DNA from: Sphingomonas glacialis
GTDB lineage: Bacteria; Pseudomonadota; Alphaproteobacteria; Sphingomonadales; Sphingomonadaceae
Assembly (NCBI RefSeq): GCF_006439055.1
Contig: NZ_RCZC01000013.1
Coordinates: 1-64,000 of the forward strand
Length of the DNA: 64,000 nucleotides
Direction of reading: 5' to 3'
Shown: one piece after another, positions 50,707 to 59,041 of the stretch
Layout: each line of letters opens with the position of its first letter
How positions within the stretch are numbered: the first letter of the stretch is position 1
Translations under genes and position numbers: made by a program
Notes under the pieces: generated by a model
Databases searched by the model: none
Seen by the model: only the letters and a program-made list of their open reading frames with translations
Told to the model about the DNA's origin: nothing

Positions 50707-51603
50707 CTAACCCTTGACGCCGCTGCCGATTACGCTGCGAACGAACCAGCGCTGGAAGATGACGAAGGCGGCGAGCACAGGAACGGTGATGATCGTGGCG
50801 TAGGCCATGACGTTGCCCCATTCGGTCGTGTGCCCGAAGAATTGCTGCATTCCGACCATGAGTGGTCGCGCTGACTCGCCCGGCACAGTGATCACCGGCC
50901 AGAGATACTGGTTCCACATTGCAAGCCCCTGCAGGATGCTGACGGTCGCGAAAACCGGCTTGGACGACGGCACGATAACATGCCGGTAGACCTGCAGGGG
51001 GGTCGCGCCGTCGATATAGGCGGCCTCGTCGAAATCCTTCGGGATGCTACGGAAGAATTGATAGAACAGGTAAATCGAGAAGGCGTTGGCGACGAATGGC
51101 AGGATCTGCACATACAGTGTGTTGAGCCAGGACCGGGTCAGGACCAGCCGACCCGCCTCAAACCCAAGCCCGGGGAGATGGGCAACTAGCAGCATCAGCG
51201 GCACGGAGATCGCCTCGAACGGAATGACGAGCAACACCACCAACAGCGACGCGACCGCCTCGCGACCGCGCCACTGAAGCCGCGCCAGGCTGAACGCGGC
51301 CAGGCTGTTTACGATAAGACCGAGGCCGACGGTCAGAGTCGTGATGATTACCGAATTGAGGAAGAAATGCAGGATGTTGCCGTTACCGAGCACATAGGCA
51401 TAGTTGGCGGTGGTTAGCTCTCCCGTCGGAACGAACGCACCGATTGACCCTGAGTGCGCGAATATCTGCTCATTCGTGCGAAACGACGCGGTTAGCATGA
51501 ACAAAAACGGAAATACGAAGACCAGGGCGAGCAGCAGCATCAGCGCGTAGAGCGCGAAACGCAGGCTCACCGATTGGTGTCGTCCGGTCGACAAGACGCT
51601 CAT
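50707..51603 (-). CDS. Carbohydrate ABC transporter permease (MalG type)
   Basis: A 298-residue inner-membrane permease with six segments. The EAA loop contacting the ATPase is EAAYIDGATPLQVYRHVIVP (~205). Other features: FRTNEQIFAHSG, the leading helix LYALMLLLALVFVFPFLFML. The ATG at 51603 overlaps the stop of the partner permease (ATGA). With the MalF-type partner it forms the sugar channel. Confidence 0.88.
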   Translation of the reverse strand: MSVLSTGRHQSVSLRFALYALMLLLALVFVFPFLFMLTASFRTNEQIFAHSGSIGAFVPTGELTTANYAYVLGNGNILHFFLNSVIITTLTVGLGLIVNSLAAFSLARLQWRGREAVASLLVVLLVIPFEAISVPLMLLVAHLPGLGFEAGRLVLTRSWLNTLYVQILPFVANAFSIYLFYQFFRSIPKDFDEAAYIDGATPLQVYRHVIVPSSKPVFATVSILQGLAMWNQYLWPVITVPGESARPLMVGMQQFFGHTTEWGNVMAYATIITVPVLAAFVIFQRWFVRSVIGSGVKG

Positions 51604-52649
51604 TTCGACCACCGCCTTTGAAGCGCTTGCTGCGCGAGTATCAGGAGCGTGATGATCGCGAAATACACCACCGCCACGGTCGACCCGTAGGCGATATTCT
51701 CCTCACGCACGCCGCGCTGAATGGCATGGAACATCACGGTAGAGGTTCCGTTCTGCGGTCCGCCTTGGGTCATCACGTCAACCTGGGTGAACAACCCCAG
51801 CGCCGCAATCGCGGTGACAACCAGCACGAATGCGATTGTCTGCCGCAGGCCGGGGATGGTGACGTTCCAGAAGCGCTGCCACGCCGTCGCGCCATCGATC
51901 CGTGCCGCATCGTAGAGCTCCTGCGAAATGCCCTGCAGCCCGGCAAGGAAGATGAGCATCTGAAAGCCGGCGCCCTGCCACGCCGACATCAGCGCAATCG
52001 CCGGCATCGCCGTTGCTCGGCCTCCCAACCAGTTGACTGGGCCGATCGTGCCCAAGCTGAGCAGCGAGAGCAGCTTGTTAATCGAGCCTAAGTCGCGGTC
52101 GAAAAGGAAGGTCCAGACGATCGAGACCACCACCATCGACATCACCACCGGCGAGAAATAGACGGCGCGCAAGAAGGTCTGCCCGCGCAGACCTGCATTG
52201 ACCAGCAACGCCAGAGCGAGTGCCATCGCACATTGCAATGGCACAACCATAAGTGCGAAGCCGAAGGTGTTGAGCAAGGATTCCAGGAACACCGGATCCT
52301 TTGCGAGGATCGTGACACGCTTTTGGCCCCAGCTAAAGTCAGAAAACGGCCGAAAACCGCGATGGACCGGATCCGCGCGCGTCACGTCCCGAACCCTTGC
52401 GAAAGCGGGCTTTCCCTGCACCCCCGGCTGCGGATCCTGCACTACATAGGAGATCGACAGCAGCCGTTCGTAATTGCGCCAGCCGACGAAACGGCCCGAA
52501 TCCGTCGCAACCAGTCGCTGATCGGTAAAGGTCAATGCGAAAGCCAACAGGAACGGAATGATGAGGAATAGGGTCAGGCCGAACAGGGCCGGGCCAGACG
52601 ACAGAAGGGCAATGCGGCGGCCATACGCGCGCTTCCGCGACTGTGTCAT
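51600..52649 (-). CDS. Carbohydrate ABC transporter permease (MalF type)
   Basis: A 349-residue permease with six to seven membrane segments. The EAA-like loop is ELYDAARIDGATAWQRFWNV (~265). A periplasmic segment of about 80 residues lies after the first helix (RFVGWRNYERLL to FSDFSWGQKR). ATG at 52649 overlaps the solute-binding-protein stop by 4 nt. Confidence 0.88.
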   Translation of the reverse strand: MTQSRKRAYGRRIALLSSGPALFGLTLFLIIPFLLAFALTFTDQRLVATDSGRFVGWRNYERLLSISYVVQDPQPGVQGKPAFARVRDVTRADPVHRGFRPFSDFSWGQKRVTILAKDPVFLESLLNTFGFALMVVPLQCAMALALALLVNAGLRGQTFLRAVYFSPVVMSMVVVSIVWTFLFDRDLGSINKLLSLLSLGTIGPVNWLGGRATAMPAIALMSAWQGAGFQMLIFLAGLQGISQELYDAARIDGATAWQRFWNVTIPGLRQTIAFVLVVTAIAALGLFTQVDVMTQGGPQNGTSTVMFHAIQRGVREENIAYGSTVAVVYFAIITLLILAQQALQRRWSK

Positions 52650-53941
52650 TCACGCACCTTCCCGGGCTGCGGAGCGGGAGTGCTCCCGGCATCCGCGATC
52701 GCCTGATCGACCGCGTCGGTCGCGTCGTCGAGCGCATCATGTGGATCCTTGCCATCGGCAATATTTTGCAAGGCGAAGAAGAAGCTGTTCGAGATCGCCG
52801 AGAAGGCGGGGGTCGCTGGACGCTGGCGCGCGAAACGCTGCATCAGATCGAAGAACGCACGACTTTTGCCGCCACGGCGGAAGTCGGTCGAGAGCGCCGC
52901 GCCTGCCTCGCTGACCGGGATCATCCCAGCATCGTCCGCCATCCGTGCGATCTCATCCGGACGGAGCAGAAAGCGCAAAAATGCCGCAGCCCCATTGGGG
53001 TGTGCGCACGTAGAGCTGATTGCCCACTGCCAGCTTCCGCCGCCGATCACTGTGCCGCGACCGAAATCGGGGGGCGGCAGGATCAGCAGATCGTCGCCCG
53101 CCGCCTTGCGGTAGTCGGGCGCCCACCAATTGCCGGTATAGGCCATGGCCGCACGCCCCGTCACGAATGCGCGGTCGTCTGGCTCGCGCCGATCGACCAG
53201 CCCCCGGACGAATAGCGACTGAAACCATGTCCCGAATCTTTGCGCAGCCGGGCCGTTGAGGGCGCCATCGGCGTTCCTCATAGTCGCACGATCGACCAGA
53301 TCGCCGCCAAAGCTCTGCAGCATGGGCGTAAAGGCGTAGGTCCACCAATCCGCCTTAGGGTCGCGCGTTGCCAGATCGAGGGGATATTTGTAGGCGCCGG
53401 TCGCCTTGAGCTTGCCCAGGATGTCGTCGAACTCAGCGAGCGACCACGGATGGTCGAGCGTCGGAATCCGTGCACCGATCCGATCAAGTGCGGAGCGCCT
53501 CGTGAAAATCGCGAGCCCGGCGTCGAACTGCCCGACCGAGTAAAGATGGCCCTGATAGCGCCCCTGCGCTGCGGGGTTCAGCTGCGCAACCACCGCTGCG
53601 GGGATTAAGCCGTCGAGCGGTCGGAGGTGCCCCGCTTGGACGAAGCTCGCGACCATTGGCTGATCAACCGTCATCAGGCATGGCAATTGCCCGGCGAGCG
53701 AGGCCGCCACGATCGATTGCGTATAGCCGCCTTGAGGCAGCGACTGGGGCGTGATGTGCCACTTGGACTGCGACGCTTCGAAGCGCGCGATCGCGTATCG
53801 ACCTGCCGATTCCTCCACGTCGCCCGCCTGGTGCCGCCATAGCGACAGGTCTATGCGCCCGTCCACGCGGCGCTGATCGCTGCACCCGCCGAGCGCGAAC
53901 AGCAGCGCTAGGCCCGCAGCAATTCCGCATCGCTTACCCAC
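52646..53941 (-). CDS. Extracellular solute-binding lipoprotein of sugar ABC transporter
   Basis: A 431-residue family-1 binding protein. The signal ends in a lipobox LFALGGC (Cys ~20), so it is lipid-anchored facing the periplasm. The body has the expected bilobal layout: ITPQSLPQGGYTQSIVAASL, DQPMVASFVQAGHLRPLDGL, PWSLAEFDDILGKLKATGAY, and aromatic ligand-stacking candidates in AYTGNWWAPDYR. Substrate is inferred from context: sucrose or fructo-oligosaccharide. The start is a GTG at 53941, overlapping the ROK gene end by 8 bases. Confidence 0.87.
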   Translation of the reverse strand: MGKRCGIAAGLALLFALGGCSDQRRVDGRIDLSLWRHQAGDVEESAGRYAIARFEASQSKWHITPQSLPQGGYTQSIVAASLAGQLPCLMTVDQPMVASFVQAGHLRPLDGLIPAAVVAQLNPAAQGRYQGHLYSVGQFDAGLAIFTRRSALDRIGARIPTLDHPWSLAEFDDILGKLKATGAYKYPLDLATRDPKADWWTYAFTPMLQSFGGDLVDRATMRNADGALNGPAAQRFGTWFQSLFVRGLVDRREPDDRAFVTGRAAMAYTGNWWAPDYRKAAGDDLLILPPPDFGRGTVIGGGSWQWAISSTCAHPNGAAAFLRFLLRPDEIARMADDAGMIPVSEAGAALSTDFRRGGKSRAFFDLMQRFARQRPATPAFSAISNSFFFALQNIADGKDPHDALDDATDAVDQAIADAGSTPAPQPGKVRE

Positions 53942-54845
53942 AGTGCGAATCCGCTATGAAATCACGCGTAAGCGCAAGCGCGCCGAGCAGTCCGGCAGAT
54001 GGCTCCTGCGCTGCCGGCGGGCAGATGAAAGTGGTGGGGTTAGCGCTGCAACGATCGAGCGCATAATTGGCAGAAAGCTCGGCGAAGCGCACGCGAACCG
54101 CATCGTGCAGCGCGGGGTGCGCCATCACCCCTCCCCCAACGACGATGCGCTCTGGCCGCAGCAAATACGTAAGGTTGACACAGAGCGAGGCCAGATAATG
54201 CGCTTGCATGGCCCACGCCGGATGGCCTTCGCCGAGCTCTTCTGCCGACTGCCCCCAACGTTCCGCGATGGCGGGGCCACACGCCAACCCTTCCAGGCAA
54301 TCCGCGTGAAATGGACAGGAGCCTGCAAAATCGTCGCCGGAGGCGCGCGACACGCGAATATGCCCGGCTTCGGAGTGGCCGACCCCGCCCATCGGACGTC
54401 CTTGTTCGATTACGCCAACGCCGATACCGGTGCCGACCGTAACATAGCAAAGTCGGTCGAGCCCCTGCCCCGCACCGTAGCGTGCCTCCGCCAAGCCAGC
54501 ACAATTCACGTCGGTATCGATCACGACCGGCGCGCGAACGACGCTGGCGATGCGACCACGTACGTCGACGCCCGACCAGCCCGGCTTCGGGGTGCTCGTC
54601 AGCCTTCCATATTTTGGTGACCCACGATCGAGATCGAGCGGTCCGAAGCTCGCCACGCCGCCGATTAGGATCGGGCCGAGCATTTCGCGTTGACGGTCAT
54701 AGAATGCCGCGACCGCGGCGAAGGTCTCGTCCGGCGCAGAGGTCGCGATCCGCTCCTGCGCCAGCACGCGCCCGTCCGCCGATGCGACCGCACAGAGGAA
54801 CTTGGTGCCGCCGGCCTCAATGGCTGCAAACAGGTCATTTGACAT
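53934..54845 (-). CDS. ROK-family fructokinase
   Basis: A 303-residue sugar kinase. ATP/phosphate motif AIEAGGTKFLCAVA (residues ~7-20), catalytic Asp in VIDTDVNCAGLAEARYG, the ROK GTG loop VTVGTGIGVGVI, and the zinc-site region GHIRVSR then CPFHADCLEGLACGPAI (His-Cys-His-Cys pattern) are those of bacterial ROK fructokinases. It would turn fructose freed by the GH32 enzyme into fructose 6-phosphate. ATG 54845 is chosen; ATGs at 54860 and 54896 are possible. It follows the TonB receptor by 78 bases in the same direction. Confidence 0.88.
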   Translation of the reverse strand: MSNDLFAAIEAGGTKFLCAVASADGRVLAQERIATSAPDETFAAVAAFYDRQREMLGPILIGGVASFGPLDLDRGSPKYGRLTSTPKPGWSGVDVRGRIASVVRAPVVIDTDVNCAGLAEARYGAGQGLDRLCYVTVGTGIGVGVIEQGRPMGGVGHSEAGHIRVSRASGDDFAGSCPFHADCLEGLACGPAIAERWGQSAEELGEGHPAWAMQAHYLASLCVNLTYLLRPERIVVGGGVMAHPALHDAVRVRFAELSANYALDRCSANPTTFICPPAAQEPSAGLLGALALTRDFIADSHCG

Positions 54846-54923
54846 CGAAGTGCAGTCCATTTTTTGGGGCCGGCAAGCCCCGTGTTTGCGACGCATCTAA
54901 GCGCTCCGCCGGCCCCGGATCGG

Positions 54924-57827
54924 TCAAAATTTGTAGTTCAGCATAAGCCGGGAGGTGCGTCCGAACAGCGGCCGTGCGACGCCACGATTCCCGATACCAT
55001 CGGGCGCCTTGAGGTCGAAGAATAGCGGATCGCCTTCGGTGAACGACAGCTGGTTGGTCAGGTTGGCAACATGCACCTGAAGCGACAGCCGCTTCGACAC
55101 ATCCCACAACGCGCCGGCATCGAGGATGTAATAGGCAGGATAGACCGTCACATTGATATCCTGCGATGTCGAATAGCGTGGCGATTCATGCTCGTAGCTA
55201 CCGTACAACTTGACCGGCAGGTGCAACAGCGGACCCAGATCCCAGCGCGGACGAATGAAGATCCGCGTGGTCGCCTGGCGTGCCTCGCGCCGACCGTCCT
55301 GAGTGATCTGAGCAAACTGGTAGCTGGTCCCCACCTGATTGACGACCGTGTAACCCGAACCGTTGACCTTCGGATCCTGTAGCGTGACGTCAATGCCGAC
55401 ATCGAACCCCGGGATGAACGGGCGGATCGTCGCCTGAATTTCGGTCCCGTAGTTTGTCGTGCCGTAGGAATAGGGCTGATAGATGTTCGGGCAGGAAGTG
55501 ATCGTCGACGTAGTGGCGACGGTGCCCCCCGCCGTGCACAGCGGCGAATTAATGTCCTGGTACGTATTGATCAGCGTTCGCGGCGTAAATTTGTTGTAGA
55601 AGCCCGCCACCGACGCATCGAAATAGCGCGACTGGAAACGCGCGCCACCCTCGTATTGGGTGATGTGCTCGACGGCGCTACCAAGCGGCTGGCTTTGCGC
55701 AAAGGCGACGCCGTCGTTGAAGCTCGGCAAGCGGAACGACTGGGACGCGAGCGCATAGACCGCCAGGTTACGCTTGATCGAATAGTTGCCACCGATCGAC
55801 CACCCATGGCCGTAATAGCGCTCCTTCAGATATTGCGGATCGCCCAGCGTCTGCGTCTGCGACAGAGCGCGATTGCCGGTGGTCGCCCCGTTAGGAAAGG
55901 ACGTTACGCAACACGTGCGGTTTTGGTAGCGGATGTCGAGCTGCTCGGTTTCCCAACGAAAACCGGCGTCGATCTTCAGCTTGCGATCGAACAGCTCCCA
56001 ATGATCGAGCACGTATCCGGCAAAGTTCTCGGCTCCGCCCGACGCCGCATTCCCAGAAAACGCTGGAAGAAAGCTGCCGTTGAGCGACAATGGCGCAACC
56101 TTGGCCCCTGCCGCGTTGACCAGATAGATGTCGACCAGCTCGGCTGGCGAGGCGAGCGTCGAGACCGTCAGACTCTGTTGGAAATCATAGTTGTCATGAT
56201 CGGTGCTGTGATAGCCGCCGACCGTGAGGCTGTGTTCGCCAAACAAAGTGAAGTCCTTCTGGACCTGCAGATCCTGCGTCGCGCTTCGCAGCTTGGAATG
56301 CACGATCCACGGGATCTCGAAGCTTAGGTTGCTGCCGGCCGCGATTGGCTGGCCATTGCTGACGTTGAACGCCGCGAGGTGACCGCCAGGGCCAGCAATC
56401 GTTTGCTGGTTGCCATATTGTGCGCGCAACGCCTCGAAATTGGAGAAGCCTGCGGCATTGAGCGGATTGAGATATTGCGCTTGGAAGGCGGCCGGACTGA
56501 GCGCGTTAAAATAGCTTGCAAGGACGTTCCGATTGTATGCCGACGAATTGAGCGGCGTGCCTGATGCTGACTGGAAATTGGCATCGAACGCCGGCTGCAG
56601 GAAGTCCCCGATGTATCGATCGTTGAGGAAGTTGGCGGCAGGCGCCGCGTCATTGCCGGCGAAGAGCGCATTGAAACCGCTCGATCCTTCCACGTAATTC
56701 GCATTCAGTGAGACGCGCCAACCCGAATCGAATTCCTTCGAGAATTTCGCCGCAAGCGTGACGAATTCCGGGTGGATGCCGTCCCCAAGATCGGCCTTAG
56801 TGACACGGCCATCGTTGCTAATCTGCGTAACGTAGCGGTTGGACGGCGACAACAAAGTGCCGTTCCGAAAATTGATCCCTATCGGCTTCACGCTATCCGA
56901 ATTGATGTAGATCGGATGGTCGACGGTCCCCGGGGTCGCAAAACCCGGAACCTCGATCGGCAGGTTGTTATACACCGCGGTGCGGTCGTTTAGATACGTC
57001 GCGTAGAGCGCGAGGTTGGTTTTGCCGTCATCGCTCTTGAAAGTCAGATTACCGCGGATCTGGCCCCCTCTGTCGGCGGTGTAGCCCGTGTCGCGTAAGC
57101 CGTCCGATCGGCGGTAGAAGCCGCCAACGGCGAAGTGCAGCTTGTCGGTAAGAGGTCCAGACAGGAACAGATCGTTGCGGACGAAGCCGTAATCGGCCAC
57201 TTCCAGTTTATAACCGCCCGCCAGTTTGTCGCCGCCGGTCTTGGTGATGTAGTTGACGACGCCGCCGAGACCATTCGAATAGAGCGTGCCGCCCGGGCCA
57301 CCCTTGATCGCCTCGACGCGGTCGGTCATCAGGTCTGGCGAGAAGAAGACGTCGCTGTTAGCGAACGGAATGTCCGAATCCTGGAACACCGGCATACCAT
57401 CGACGAGCTGAGGCGCGTAGCGGAAGCCGCTGCTCGGCAGCCCACGGACGGTGACGTTGTTGCTGCGCTCGCCCGCCGTACTCCCCTCGGCGAAAAAGCC
57501 TGGAATGTTGTTCAGCAGATCGGCGGTGCTGATCGGAGCGAGTTGCTGGATCTGCGCCTGCGTCAGCGTATTGATCGTAAAGGTGGTGTCGATCTTGCGA
57601 GACTTGTCCGCGACCCCGGTCACGATGATGTCATTCTGGTTCTGGCTGTCAGGCAATGCTGGGGCGGACGTCTGCGCCGGCGTTGCGTCGGCCGCGGTTA
57701 CCGGCACAGTCGGTGACTGACCTTGGACCGGCGTTGCTTGTTGTGCGTACGCTCCAGCCGGCGCGAGGGCCGAAAGCGCAATACCGGATACTGTGACGAG
57801 GGCTGTCGCCCGCAAGTGCCTGATCAT
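54924..57827 (-). CDS. TonB-dependent receptor, probable fructo-oligosaccharide importer
   Basis: A 967-residue outer-membrane receptor. GGGAGG stands just before the ATG at 57827, so a longer frame is not used. The signal peptide ends GAYAQQ (~28). TonB box-like NDIIVTGVADKS, plug domain with PISTADLLNNIPGFFAEGST, NNVTVRGLPSSGFRYAPQLV, DRVEAIKGGPGGTLYSNGLG and GVVNYITKTGGDKLAGGY. The barrel ends RLMLNYKF with terminal Phe. It lies under tandem LacI-type operators and heads the transport operon, so it should import the products of the secreted GH32 enzyme. Confidence 0.9.
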   Translation of the reverse strand: MIRHLRATALVTVSGIALSALAPAGAYAQQATPVQGQSPTVPVTAADATPAQTSAPALPDSQNQNDIIVTGVADKSRKIDTTFTINTLTQAQIQQLAPISTADLLNNIPGFFAEGSTAGERSNNVTVRGLPSSGFRYAPQLVDGMPVFQDSDIPFANSDVFFSPDLMTDRVEAIKGGPGGTLYSNGLGGVVNYITKTGGDKLAGGYKLEVADYGFVRNDLFLSGPLTDKLHFAVGGFYRRSDGLRDTGYTADRGGQIRGNLTFKSDDGKTNLALYATYLNDRTAVYNNLPIEVPGFATPGTVDHPIYINSDSVKPIGINFRNGTLLSPSNRYVTQISNDGRVTKADLGDGIHPEFVTLAAKFSKEFDSGWRVSLNANYVEGSSGFNALFAGNDAAPAANFLNDRYIGDFLQPAFDANFQSASGTPLNSSAYNRNVLASYFNALSPAAFQAQYLNPLNAAGFSNFEALRAQYGNQQTIAGPGGHLAAFNVSNGQPIAAGSNLSFEIPWIVHSKLRSATQDLQVQKDFTLFGEHSLTVGGYHSTDHDNYDFQQSLTVSTLASPAELVDIYLVNAAGAKVAPLSLNGSFLPAFSGNAASGGAENFAGYVLDHWELFDRKLKIDAGFRWETEQLDIRYQNRTCCVTSFPNGATTGNRALSQTQTLGDPQYLKERYYGHGWSIGGNYSIKRNLAVYALASQSFRLPSFNDGVAFAQSQPLGSAVEHITQYEGGARFQSRYFDASVAGFYNKFTPRTLINTYQDINSPLCTAGGTVATTSTITSCPNIYQPYSYGTTNYGTEIQATIRPFIPGFDVGIDVTLQDPKVNGSGYTVVNQVGTSYQFAQITQDGRREARQATTRIFIRPRWDLGPLLHLPVKLYGSYEHESPRYSTSQDINVTVYPAYYILDAGALWDVSKRLSLQVHVANLTNQLSFTEGDPLFFDLKAPDGIGNRGVARPLFGRTSRLMLNYKF

Positions 57828-57904
57828 CCTACCTCCCAATGGCCATCTTGTGCGGCCTGCTGACGATTGTACGGGCTCGCTGGCTCGCAACGTCCATATC
57901 TCGC

Positions 57905-57926
57905 CAATTGTCGACGTCGTCAATCC
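57905..57926. promoter_or_regulatory. LacI-type operator 1 (imperfect)
   Basis: Core TTGTCGACGTCGTCAA at 57908-57923, one base from the palindrome TTGTCGACGTCGACAA. It lies between the divergent TonB receptor and LacI genes and abuts operator 2; the two centres are 22 bp apart. Confidence 0.75.
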
Positions 57927-57948
57927 TTTTTGTCGACGTCGACAATTT
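57927..57948. promoter_or_regulatory. LacI-type operator 2
   Basis: Core TTGTCGACGTCGACAA at 57930-57945, a perfect 16-bp palindrome with the central CG typical of LacI/GalR operators. It is about 100 bases upstream of the receptor ATG and 85 upstream of the LacI ATG, so it can control both. Confidence 0.85.
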
Positions 57949-58033
57949 GTCTTTGAATCGCTTGTACGTTGTACAAAGCGGCAGAGTTCGGTCAGGGTCT
58001 GATCCCGCTGAAACGGCGGAACGGAAGGGCGAC

Positions 58034-59041
58034 ATGGTTAGCATAAGAGACGTCGCAGCGCATGTCGGCGTATCCGATAAAACTGTATCCCGCGTCGCCA
58101 ATAACGAGCCCAATGTCAGCGCCCGCACCAAGGCGCTGGTGGAGGCAGCGATCGCAACGCTCGGGTACGTCCCAAACATGGGCGCCAGGCTCGTTCGCAC
58201 CAACCGGTCTGGTGTGATTGGGCTCATTTCCGATGTTGTGTCGACAACACCAAATTCCGTCGACATCATTCGCGGCATCCAGGATCGCGTCTCGACCGCA
58301 AAACAAAGCCTGCTGATCGCCAACACCGCTGGTGCGCCCGACGCCGAGCAGCGGATCTGGCGGACCTTTCAGGAGCACCGGATCGATGGCGTTCTGTTCG
58401 CGACCATGTACCATCGCCGCGTGACCTTCGCGTCACGTCCCACAATCCCAACCGTGCTCGTCAATTGCACCGCTGCCGACGAGCCGGGCATGCCTTCAGT
58501 TGTGCCCGACGATTATGAAGGGGGCTATGTCGCCGCCCTGCGCGCGTTGGACCAAGGCCATCGTAAGATAGGCTTCGTGACGCTTAACCCAAAGATCATC
58601 GCCGCAGAGCTTCGCGGCAAGGCGTTCATCGACGCGATGGCGTCGCGCGGCGTCGAGGTGCGGCCGGAATGGGTCCGCGCCGGATACCTCGGCGGCATCG
58701 GCGAAGAACAGTTGTGCGCCTATGATGTCGCACGCGACATGCTTCAGGCGGCGGATCGCCCGACGGTCCTGCTAACGGGGAACGACCAGGTCGCCATGCA
58801 ATGCCTGTTCGCTGCGCACTCGCTCGGGATGCGCGTTCCCGATGATCTTGCGATCATTGGGTTCGACGATTTTCAAATGATCTCGGCACAAGTTATCCCG
58901 CCGCTGACCACTGTCGCGCTGCCCTATTACGACATCGGCGTTCGCGCCGCTGACCGCCTGCTTGCAATCCTCGCTGGCGACGTATCGGAGGGAGGCGTCG
59001 AATGCCTTCCCTGTCCGATTGTCATACGCGCTTCAGGGTGA
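58034..59041 (+). CDS. LacI/GalR-family repressor of the fructan locus
   Basis: A 335-residue repressor. The helix-turn-helix and hinge are SIRDVAAHVGVSDKTVSRVA, NNEPNVSARTKALVEAAIAT and LGYVPNMGARLVRTNRSGVI; the sugar-binding domain follows with IDGVLFATMY, PTVLLTGNDQVAMQCLFAAH and LAIIGFDDFQMI. The ATG at 58034 has GGAAGGGC upstream. Identical palindromes before the TonB receptor, before itself and before the secreted GH32 gene make it the local regulator, presumably released by fructose or an oligosaccharide. Its 3' end overlaps the convergent GH32 gene by 9 bases. Confidence 0.9.
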   Translation: MVSIRDVAAHVGVSDKTVSRVANNEPNVSARTKALVEAAIATLGYVPNMGARLVRTNRSGVIGLISDVVSTTPNSVDIIRGIQDRVSTAKQSLLIANTAGAPDAEQRIWRTFQEHRIDGVLFATMYHRRVTFASRPTIPTVLVNCTAADEPGMPSVVPDDYEGGYVAALRALDQGHRKIGFVTLNPKIIAAELRGKAFIDAMASRGVEVRPEWVRAGYLGGIGEEQLCAYDVARDMLQAADRPTVLLTGNDQVAMQCLFAAHSLGMRVPDDLAIIGFDDFQMISAQVIPPLTTVALPYYDIGVRAADRLLAILAGDVSEGGVECLPCPIVIRASG

